Below, piece by piece: positions 1-5,132 of a DNA stretch of 5,572 nucleotides. Where the stretch lies: positions 1 to 5,572 of the forward strand of contig JAICQA010000192.1 of NCBI GenBank assembly GCA_025929595.1. Reading direction: 5' to 3'. How positions within the stretch are numbered: the first letter of the stretch is position 1; each line of letters starts with the position of its first letter. The position numbers and the translations under genes were made by a program. Below the pieces are notes generated by a model. The model saw only the letters and a list, made by a program, of their open reading frames with translations. It was not told where the DNA came from and did no database searches. Source of the DNA: Xanthobacteraceae bacterium (lineage in GTDB: Bacteria > Pseudomonadota > Alphaproteobacteria > Rhizobiales > Xanthobacteraceae).

Positions 1-932
1 GGCGCGCTCGTCCAGGGCCGCGGCGGGAGCTTCGCGAGGTTGAGTTCGGGATAGACCTGCGCCGCCAGCAGGTTCGCCGCATGTGCCGTGCGCGGACCGA
101 AGCTCAGGTAATAGGACGGGATTGAGATCAGGCGCTCGTCGCGCGCGGCCGGCGTCCCAACGAACGCAGTGAGCGAGAACATCGCCTTTGCGTCGAGGCC
201 GTGATTGCGCTCGATCATGGTGATGACGACTTCCGGCGCGGCCGCGAGCGCCGACTCCGCGACCGCTGGCTTATAGCCGTGTATCGCCCTCATCGCGTTC
301 TCGACGCCGGCGAGGTCGAAAATGCCGTCCGCGCTGGTCTCTGCGCCGCCGACAGTCGGAGAACCGCCTCCCACGGCGAGCACGAAGACCGCCTTGCGCG
401 TTTTCTGAATCCTGGATCGCTGCGCCTGCACGGCCTGAAAGTCTTCCTTCAGACCCCGGATCATTGCTTCGCCGCGCTCCTTTTCGCCCAGCATGTCCGC
501 GATCAGGCGTATTTTGCGCAGCACCGCGGCCTCGTCGTATCCCTCCGGCACGATGACAAACGGGACACCGGCGCGGGAAAGAACGCTGATGACGTCAGGC
601 GGTCCGGAACCCTCGGTTGCGACAATCAGCGTCGGCGCGAGCGCCAGTACGCCTTCCGCGGACAGCGCGCGCATATAGCCGACGTTCGGCTTGCCGCGCA
701 CGGCGGTGGGATACGTGCTGGTCTGGTCGATGGCTACGACCTGGTCGCCATGTCCGAGCGCGAACACCGTCTCCGTCACCGCAGCGCCGATGGTTACGAT
801 ACGCGATGTGTCGCGAATCTCGACCTTTCGGCCGTCGCCGCTGGCGACGGTCCGCGCCTCCTGAGCGTGAACGGTCGCGCAGGGCAGCCATGCAAGAACG
901 AGTGCGATATAGGCGATCCGAAGTTTCTGCAT
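1..932 (-). CDS. hmuT: HmuT-like periplasmic heme-binding protein of a heme ABC transporter (3' end cut by window edge)
   Basis: Translating the minus strand from the ATG at 932-930 gives 310 residues with no stop before the window edge. Family members are about 290-310 residues, so the gene is nearly complete. Residues 1-23 look like a Sec signal peptide (basic start, hydrophobic core, VHA before Gln24). The body matches a cluster A-II periplasmic binding protein: RIVTIGAAVTETVFALG (44-60), VGYMRALSAEG (84-94), then APTLIVATEGSGPP. In HmuT/ShuT/PhuT proteins the tyrosine of the VGYMR motif is the axial heme ligand, here Tyr86 of the precursor. The stretch VGGGSPTVGG (187-196) and the GYKP segment (219-222) are also typical of HmuT. 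Its role is to carry heme through the periplasm to HmuUV, whose genes should lie beyond position 1. It starts 8 nt after the hmuP stop with no clear Shine-Dalgarno, so translational coupling is likely. A general iron-siderophore binder is the alternative but fits less well. Confidence 0.9.
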   Translation of the reverse strand, partial: MQKLRIAYIALVLAWLPCATVHAQEARTVASGDGRKVEIRDTSRIVTIGAAVTETVFALGHGDQVVAIDQTSTYPTAVRGKPNVGYMRALSAEGVLALAPTLIVATEGSGPPDVISVLSRAGVPFVIVPEGYDEAAVLRKIRLIADMLGEKERGEAMIRGLKEDFQAVQAQRSRIQKTRKAVFVLAVGGGSPTVGGAETSADGIFDLAGVENAMRAIHGYKPAVAESALAAAPEVVITMIERNHGLDAKAMFSLTAFVGTPAARDERLISIPSYYLSFGPRTAHAANLLAAQVYPELNLAKLPPRPWTSA

Positions 933-940
933 CGCGCGGC

Positions 941-1141
941 TCACTTGGTCAGGATCAACTTGTTCTGCGCCGTCAGCCGCAGGCGATAGATCTCGCTGCC
1001 ATGACCGATCGTGATTTCGCGGGTGCCGACAAAGAGGTCCCGGCTGTCGATGCGGTGGGATTCGACAGCGATCGCGCGCGGCGGAGCATCGGCAGCCTTC
1101 GCGCCTGGCGATGAAACGCTTTCTTGTTTTGAATTCTTCAA
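941..1141 (-). CDS. hmuP: HmuP / HemP family small regulator of heme uptake
   Basis: This 66-residue protein carries the HemP/HmuP domain in its C-terminal half: SRDLFVGTREITIGHG followed by YRLRLT and the diagnostic ending KLILTK at the very C-terminus. The N-terminal 25 residues are Ala/Ser/Pro-rich and probably disordered. The start is TTG at 1141-1139. No ATG or GTG lies in this frame between it and the in-frame TAA 7 codons upstream, and AAGG at 1156-1153 is a plausible though distant Shine-Dalgarno (11 nt). In Bradyrhizobium japonicum, HmuP is a coactivator that works with Irr to switch on heme-uptake genes under iron limitation. Its position between hmuT and the divergent hmuR promoter fits that role. 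It is co-directional with hmuT and probably in one operon with it. The family call is firm; the regulatory mechanism is inherited from the family. Confidence 0.9.
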   Translation of the reverse strand: MKNSKQESVSSPGAKAADAPPRAIAVESHRIDSRDLFVGTREITIGHGSEIYRLRLTAQNKLILTK

Positions 1142-1158
1142 ACTCGAAGCTGCCTTAG

Positions 1159-1175
1159 TTTAGAACCATTTTACT
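1159..1175. promoter_or_regulatory. ICE-like (Irr-binding) element between hmuP and hmuR
   Basis: The sequence TTTAGAACCATTTTACT reads as a perfect TTTAGAA half-site, a 3-nt spacer and a degraded second half (TTTTACT against TTCTAAA, 4 of 7). That is 11 of 14 arm positions of the symmetrical iron control element bound by Irr in rhizobia, as I recall that consensus. It lies 18 nt from the hmuP start and just upstream of the proposed hmuR -35 box. This suits activation of hmuR by Irr with HmuP, or control of both directions. On the minus strand it overlaps the candidate hmuP -10 TAAAAT. Binding is inferred from resemblance and genomic context only. Confidence 0.5.
1168..1173 (-). promoter_or_regulatory. 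Candidate -10 box for hmuP-hmuT
   Basis: TAAAAT read on the minus strand matches the sigma-70 -10 consensus at 5 of 6 positions. Transcription would start near 1161, leaving a leader of about 20 nt that still includes the AAGG ribosome-binding candidate at 1156-1153. No good -35 sits at standard spacing (GTCAAG at 1196-1191), which would suit a promoter that needs an activator. A second reading, TTGAAA (1187-1182) with TCTAAA (1164-1159) and 17-nt spacing, is also possible but would start transcription downstream of that ribosome-binding site. Confidence 0.3.
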
Positions 1176-1191
1176 GTGATTTTTCAATCAC
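1176..1191. promoter_or_regulatory. Perfect 6-bp inverted repeat, possible operator
   Basis: GTGATT and AATCAC form an exact inverted repeat separated by TTTC, in an AT-rich patch that stands out from its GC-rich surroundings. It lies immediately upstream of the proposed hmuR -35 box and over the upstream part of the hmuP promoter. Its inner pattern is TGA-N8-TCA, one base short of the TGA-N9-TCA spacing of the RirA IRO box, so assignment to RirA is not supported. The arms and spacing also do not match an FNR box. An iron- or heme-responsive operator is possible, but the regulator is unknown. Confidence 0.35.
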
Positions 1192-1221
1192 TTGACGCCA
1201 CTACGCCAGAGCGGTGATAAA
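1192..1221 (+). promoter_or_regulatory. Candidate sigma-70 promoter of hmuR
   Basis: TTGACG (1192-1197, 5 of 6 matches to the -35 consensus) is followed after 18 nt by GATAAA (1216-1221, 4 of 6 to the -10). Transcription would start near 1228, giving a leader of about 105 nt before the hmuR GTG. The ICE-like element and the inverted repeat lie directly upstream, where an activator could touch RNA polymerase. Confidence 0.4.
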
Positions 1222-1240
1222 CGCAATATCGATTGCCGAC

Positions 1241-1336
1241 GTGAATAATCGCGACGGCGTCGAGCCCGCCAGCAAGCGCCGCGACGCGGCCGCCCGCCAG
1301 CCAAGGCAAGCAACAAGAAGCTGGGGGCGTCAGTGA
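1241..1336 (+). CDS. Possible 31-codon upstream ORF overlapping the hmuR start by 4 nt
   Basis: A frame opening with GTG at 1241 runs 31 codons and ends with TGA at 1334-1336, overlapping the hmuR GTG at 1333-1335 as GTGA. The predicted peptide is basic and hydrophilic, with KRRDAARQPRQ in its middle and no hydrophobic segment. Codons 4-20 all end in G or C, the third-position bias expected of coding DNA in a GC-rich genome. An in-frame GTG at 1214 would lengthen it to 40 codons but lies upstream of the proposed transcription start. No convincing ribosome-binding site precedes either start, and I recognise no homologue. It may be a coupling leader for hmuR, or a chance open frame in GC-rich sequence. 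Confidence 0.25.
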   Translation: MNNRDGVEPASKRRDAAARQPRQATRSWGRQ

Positions 1337-3537
1337 ACAAGTTCGAAAATTCGATTCCATTGAGAGCGGGGACAAGTGCCCTGCTCGTAACCGTGTCGGC
1401 CGTCGCGATCGTTGTCACGGCAGCGACTGCTTCCGCGCAGGAGCCCTATTGGCTCGAAGGCATCACCATTCTCGCGACGAAGACGGAAGAGCGCGCAATC
1501 GATTCGCTCGCGGCGATTTCGACGCTGCGCGAGCAGCAGTTGCGCGAAATTGCAGCGACGCGGTCGGCGCAGTTATTCACCGGAATGCCAGGCGTCGCAG
1601 CGGAGGCAACGGCCCAAGATCCCGGCACCGCAATCAATATTCGCGGCTTGCAGGATTTCGGACGTGTTGCAGTCATCATCGACGGCGCGCGGCAGAATTT
1701 CGCGCGCGCCGGCCACAACGGATCGGGCAGCTTCTATCTCGAGCCGGAACTGCTGGCAGAAGTCGACGTGTCGCGCGGACCGGTGTCGAACATCTACGGT
1801 TCGGGCGCAATCGGCGGCGTCGTCTCGTTCCGCACCAAGGATGCCGACGATATCCTCAGGCCGGGGGAGCAATGGGGTGTTGCAACGCATGGCGAGGCGG
1901 GCACGAACGGCGCGACCGGTCTCGGCTCGATCTTCGGCGCCGTGCGCGCGGGGCCGAATGCTGATTTCGTGCTCGGCGGCACGCATCGCCAACTGGACGA
2001 CTATGAAGACGGCAGCGGCAACAAGGTCGTCAATTCGGGACAGACGGTCTCGACCGGTCTTGGCAAGGCGACTTTCCGGCCGGCCGAGAACCACGAGGTC
2101 AAGGCGACCGGCATCTACTATGACGCAGACTGGGTGAACGGTACGCCCGGCGTCAGCAATGTGATCCGCGACAGCCGAGCGAAGAATTCCACGGCCGTCG
2201 GCCAGTGGACCTACTCGCGTCCGGCAGACCGCCTCTTCAACTTCAGCCACAGCGCGTACTGGAACCAGGTGGACGTCGAGACGCTGGCAACGTTCGTCAC
2301 GCCCGGCTTCGAAGGCTTCTACGGCGCGGTGGGCAACCGTGCCGGCTACACCATCGATACGATCGGTTACGACGGAAACAACACGTCGTACTTCGATACT
2401 GGCCCGTTCCGCCACGCGCTTACGGTCGGCGGCGACATTTTCGAAGACGATGTTTCGAACCGCGATCCGGGCGGATTCGGCGACGGCTACAACCCGAACG
2501 GCAAACGGCGGGTGTGGGGCGGCTTCGCGCAGTTGAAGACGAACTACTCGAACTGGCTGCAACTCATCACGGCGCTCCGTTATGACAATTATTCGCTCGA
2601 CGGAGTTTCGACGAGCGGCCAGCCGCTTTCCAACGGCGGCGATCGCGTATCGCCGAAGATCACCGTCGGCATCACGCCGATCGAATGGCTTACGGTATAC
2701 GGCACCTATGCCGAGGGTTATCGCGCTCCTGCGGTGACCGAGACAATGATCTCTGCCCAGCATCCCGGCACGCCGCCGTTCGCGAATTTCCCGTTCCTGC
2801 CCAATCCGAATCTGAGGCCTGAGGTCGGCAAGACGAAGGAAATCGGCATCAACATCAAGCGCGATGACGTGCTCGTCGCCGGCGACCGTTTCCGCATGAA
2901 AGCGAACGTGTTCCGAAACGACGTTGACGATTTCATCGAGACGGCAACGATCAGCATTTCCGGTGCTCCCGGCGCCCCCTGCCCGTTCGTCGACATCGCG
3001 TTTCCGCCCGGCCCCGACTACGTTTTCTGTACACAGTATCAGAACATCTCAAAGGCCCGGCTCGAAGGTGTCGAACTCGAGAGTATCTACGACCGCGGCG
3101 ATTGGTTTGCGGGCCTAAACGCGCACCGCATTCGCGGCGAAGACCTCACGGGCGGCGACCCGCTCGCAAACGTGCCGCCCGACATGATCGCGGCGACCTT
3201 CGGCGTGCGCAGCGCCGATCGGAAGTGGACGGCCGCCTTGCGCTGGGCGCACTATGGCCCGAAAAAGCGCGACGACCTACCGGATCACACGAGCAGCGGC
3301 CCTGATCCCGAACTCGCCAATGTCACGAGCAGCTACAATCTCGTAAATCTCTATCTGGCCTATCAGGCAACGGAAAACGTCGTCGCGGCGCTCTCGGTCG
3401 AGAACCTGCTCGATGAGACGTACAAAGTTTATACGCACGAATACAATTCGCCGGGCATTACGGTGAAGGGCTCGCTGCGCGTTCGCTTCGCCGGCGGTCC
3501 GCCGCCGCTCGAGGAGGAAAAGCCGATTCGGCAATAG
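1333..3537 (+). CDS. hmuR: TonB-dependent outer-membrane heme receptor
   Basis: This 734-residue protein has the size and order of parts of a heme TonB-dependent receptor. Residues 1-35 form a signal peptide (cleavage after ATASA). A TonB box, GITILATK, follows at 43-50, then the plug domain (about 55-170) with INIRGLQDFGRV and SRGPVSNIYGSGAIGG. The rest is a beta barrel rich in alternating aromatic strands. Two histidines match the heme ligands known in HemR/HmuR receptors: His128 in the plug (RAGHNGSG) and His477 in the extracellular loop between YRAP (463-466, a variant of FRAP) and NPNL (491-494, the NPDL box). Two cysteines flank a loop ending CTQYQNIS. GTG at 1333 is the first ATG/GTG/TTG after an in-frame TAA at 1246-1248 and gives a complete signal peptide; only a weak GGGGG precedes it. 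The last barrel strand ends SLRVRF (Phe719), followed by 15 Pro/Glu-rich residues, an unusual tail. It should import heme using TonB, probably the one encoded downstream. Confidence 0.94.
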   Translation: MNKFENSIPLRAGTSALLVTVSAVAIVVTAATASAQEPYWLEGITILATKTEERAIDSLAAISTLREQQLREIAATRSAQLFTGMPGVAAEATAQDPGTAINIRGLQDFGRVAVIIDGARQNFARAGHNGSGSFYLEPELLAEVDVSRGPVSNIYGSGAIGGVVSFRTKDADDILRPGEQWGVATHGEAGTNGATGLGSIFGAVRAGPNADFVLGGTHRQLDDYEDGSGNKVVNSGQTVSTGLGKATFRPAENHEVKATGIYYDADWVNGTPGVSNVIRDSRAKNSTAVGQWTYSRPADRLFNFSHSAYWNQVDVETLATFVTPGFEGFYGAVGNRAGYTIDTIGYDGNNTSYFDTGPFRHALTVGGDIFEDDVSNRDPGGFGDGYNPNGKRRVWGGFAQLKTNYSNWLQLITALRYDNYSLDGVSTSGQPLSNGGDRVSPKITVGITPIEWLTVYGTYAEGYRAPAVTETMISAQHPGTPPFANFPFLPNPNLRPEVGKTKEIGINIKRDDVLVAGDRFRMKANVFRNDVDDFIETATISISGAPGAPCPFVDIAFPPGPDYVFCTQYQNISKARLEGVELESIYDRGDWFAGLNAHRIRGEDLTGGDPLANVPPDMIAATFGVRSADRKWTAALRWAHYGPKKRDDLPDHTSSGPDPELANVTSSYNLVNLYLAYQATENVVAALSVENLLDETYKVYTHEYNSPGITVKGSLRVRFAGGPPPLEEEKPIRQ

Positions 3538-3574
3538 ACGCGGCCCGCCGCGTCTGACATCACCGAACCGCCGA

Positions 3575-3600
3575 GCCGGGAAAGCGTCTGCTTTCCCGGC
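3575..3600 (+). terminator. Perfect 11-bp intergenic hairpin after hmuR, without a U-tract
   Basis: GCCGGGAAAGC and GCTTTCCCGGC pair exactly around a GTCT loop, 38 nt after the hmuR stop and 45 nt before the next gene. No T-run follows (AAGGCCATTT), so it is not a standard intrinsic terminator. It may cause partial termination, or protect the 3' end of hmuR mRNA while allowing less expression of the downstream genes. Its placement between an abundant outer-membrane protein gene and an enzyme gene fits differential expression, but that is inference. Confidence 0.5.
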
Positions 3601-3632
3601 AAGGCCATTTCAGGCGGGGCCCGCCCCGAAGC

Positions 3633-3638
3633 AGGAGG
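3633..3638 (+). promoter_or_regulatory. Strong Shine-Dalgarno for the heme monooxygenase gene
   Basis: AGGAGG lies 6 nt before the ATG at 3645, the best ribosome-binding site in the window. It fixes the start and suggests that this gene is translated independently of hmuR. Confidence 0.85.
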
Positions 3639-3644
3639 AAGACC

Positions 3645-3974
3645 ATGTTCATCGCGATGAATCGTTTCAAGGTGAAGCCGGATTGCGTCGAGGAATTCGA
3701 GCAAGTCTGGCGCCAGCGCGAAAGCTATCTCGACCAGATGCAAGGCTTCGTCGAGTTTCACCTGCTCAAGGGTCCGGTGCGCGACGATCATGTCCTCTAC
3801 TCGTCGCACACGACCTGGCGCACCAAGGCCGACTTCGAGGCCTGGACCAAGTCGGAGCAGTTCCGCGCCGCGCATGCGCGCGCCGGTCAGGGCAAGCCGC
3901 TGACGCAGGGCCACCCGGAGTTCGAAGGCTTCGAGTCGGTGCTGGCGTTGCTGCCGAAGGGCCGCGCCGCCTGA
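3645..3974 (+). CDS. hmuQ/hmuD: HmuQ/HmuD-type heme-degrading monooxygenase (IsdG-like, ABM fold)
   Basis: The 109-residue product has the length of a single-domain antibiotic-biosynthesis-monooxygenase (ABM) fold protein, which acts as a dimer of ferredoxin-like barrels. It contains the IsdG-family catalytic triad at almost the same numbering as IsdG (Asn7, Trp67, His77): Asn6 in AMNRFKV, Trp67 in DFEAWTKSEQFR and His77 in AAHARA. Other family-typical stretches are GFVEFHLLKG (34-43), LYSSHTTW (51-58) and GHPEFEGFESVL (89-100). Members cleave the porphyrin of heme with O2 and reductant to release iron in the cytoplasm; the rhizobial HmuQ/HmuD enzymes make biliverdin. The gene lies between the heme receptor and tonB genes with its own strong ribosome-binding site, linking uptake to iron release. 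The symbol is given by resemblance; HmuQ and HmuD are close paralogues that I cannot separate here. Confidence 0.85.
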   Translation: MFIAMNRFKVKPDCVEEFEQVWRQRESYLDQMQGFVEFHLLKGPVRDDHVLYSSHTTWRTKADFEAWTKSEQFRAAHARAGQGKPLTQGHPEFEGFESVLALLPKGRAA

Positions 3975-3992
3975 GCCAGGACGTCAGAGGCC

Positions 3993-5132
3993 ATGACTCC
4001 GCAGCTTTCTGCCAAGCGAGTTGAACGGGAGACCGCACAGCCGGCTCCAGCGGTCGTGCTGCGCTTTCCAACGGGCAACAAGGCGGCGCCGGTTTCGGTC
4101 GGGGTGCGAGCCGGCGTAACGCCATCGGGCGTCATCCCCGCCGCGCCCGAGTGCGGCGAGCGGCCGTGCGCGCACCATTTCGGTTTGCGCGAGTGGCTGC
4201 GCATTACGGTCATCGTCTCGCTGCTCGTGCATCTTGCGGCGTATGTCGCCTTTCAGTTGAGCTTCGAGAGCGACCTGGAACGTGCCGCGGGTGCCGCGGC
4301 GGCTGCCGCCAGCGACGGAACGATCACGATCCCCGTCGAGGTCGTTGTCGAGGCAACGCTGCCGGCGGCGCCAACGCCGGTGAATGCCAACGCTGCGGAC
4401 AGCGAGAAAGCGGTGCCGCAGACCGAGCCGACTGTTTCCGAAATCGCGAAATTGATGCCGCCGCCGCCGGAGCCCGCGCCGGTCAAGCTGCCGGAAGCAA
4501 AGATCGACATGCCGCCGCCGCCCGAACCGGCGCCGGTCGTGCTGCCAACGCAGAAGCAGGCGATGGAATTGGCGCTTCCCGAAGAAGCAACCGCGAAGCC
4601 GGTCGAAGCGAAGACCGCGGCGATCCCCGAGGCGCCAGCGGTCGAGCAGCCGGACGATACGCCGCCGATGCCGCAGCCGCGCCGCGCGCCGCCGAAGCAG
4701 GAAAAGCGCGAGGAGAAGAAAGAAGCCGAGCGCCCTTCGCCGCAAAAGTCGGCGCCAAGCCGCGCCGCGAGCCCGAGCCGCGCCGCCGCTGCCGACAGTC
4801 CCGGCCAGTCTGGCGCCGGCGGACGTGCGGACGTCGGCGGCCGCGCCGCGATCTCGTCCTATTTCGCGAGGGTACAGGCGCATCTTTCTCGCCAAGTCTA
4901 TCCGACAGAAGCACGCGCAAGCGGCGTCAGCGGAGTCGTACGCGTAGTCTTCTCGCTCGGACGCGATGGCCGCGTTCTTTCCGTGTCACTCGCGCAAAGC
5001 AGCGGGAAGAGCGTCCTCGACCAGGCGGCGCTCGCTGTCGTGCGGGCCGCGGCGCCGTTTCCACCATTCCCATCGGACATCAGGGAATCACGGCTGGAAC
5101 TTGGCGCGCCGATCCGCTTTGACTTGCGCTAG
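3993..5132 (+). CDS. tonB: TonB energy transducer with long cytoplasmic N-terminus
   Basis: The 379-residue protein has a single transmembrane helix at about 69-89 carrying the TonB SxxxH motif (SLLVH, Ser76 and His80), which in E. coli TonB (Ser16/His20) contacts ExbB/ExbD and is needed for energy coupling. A Pro/Glu/Lys-rich periplasmic spacer follows (about 120-285), including two copies of MPPPPEPAPV and a basic patch near 228-262. The C-terminal TonB domain (about 286-379) has RQVYPTEA, the SLGRDGRV turn, the SSGKSVLDQAAL helix and PFPPFP. It would transmit proton-motive force to receptors such as HmuR. The 68-residue N-terminal part is much longer than the roughly 12 residues of E. coli TonB and contains CGERPCAHH. 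ATG 3993 follows AGAGG by only 2 nt; a TTG at codon 65 would give a short N-terminus but has no ribosome-binding site. It begins 18 nt after the monooxygenase gene, likely in one operon. No exbB or exbD is nearby. Confidence 0.93.
   Translation: MTPQLSAKRVERETAQPAPAVVLRFPTGNKAAPVSVGVRAGVTPSGVIPAAPECGERPCAHHFGLREWLRITVIVSLLVHLAAYVAFQLSFESDLERAAGAAAAAASDGTITIPVEVVVEATLPAAPTPVNANAADSEKAVPQTEPTVSEIAKLMPPPPEPAPVKLPEAKIDMPPPPEPAPVVLPTQKQAMELALPEEATAKPVEAKTAAIPEAPAVEQPDDTPPMPQPRRAPPKQEKREEKKEAERPSPQKSAPSRAASPSRAAAADSPGQSGAGGRADVGGRAAISSYFARVQAHLSRQVYPTEARASGVSGVVRVVFSLGRDGRVLSVSLAQSSGKSVLDQAALAVVRAAAPFPPFPSDIRESRLELGAPIRFDLR
4455..4547 (+). repeat. Two-copy proline-rich repeat inside tonB
   Basis: Residues 155-167 and 173-185 of TonB are near-identical 13-mers, MPPPPEPAPV followed by K or V and then LP. 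They are spaced 18 codons (54 nt) apart at 4455-4493 and 4509-4547. The DNA copies differ mainly at third positions, so the protein repeat is conserved while the codons have drifted. The repeat extends the rigid periplasmic spacer. Confidence 0.85.

Noticed and set aside
201..989. Open plus-strand frame of 262 codons opposite hmuT and part of hmuP
   Set aside because: It is antisense to well-recognised HmuT and HmuP proteins, its translation is Arg/Asp/His-rich with no fold features, and GC-rich DNA commonly keeps such frames open.
1177..1190. RirA IRO box or FNR box
   Set aside because: The TGA/TCA spacing is 8 rather than 9 nt for an IRO box, and the arms GTGAT/ATCAC are 6 apart rather than the 4 of an FNR site.
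1286..1293. GCGGCCGC palindrome in the hmuR leader
   Set aside because: An eight-base GC palindrome is common in GC-rich DNA and has no context suggesting an operator.
1573..2763. Open minus-strand frame of 396 codons inside hmuR
   Set aside because: It lies wholly antisense to the receptor and its translation shows no recognisable motif; it is a composition artefact of the GC-rich coding strand.
3613..3625. GGCGGG/CCCGCC palindrome upstream of the monooxygenase gene
   Set aside because: The arms are separated by a single base, so no hairpin can form, and short GC palindromes are expected in this composition.
3984..4895. Open minus-strand frame of 303 codons inside tonB
   Set aside because: It is extremely Arg-rich low-complexity protein produced by reading the Pro/Ala/Glu-rich tonB spacer backwards.
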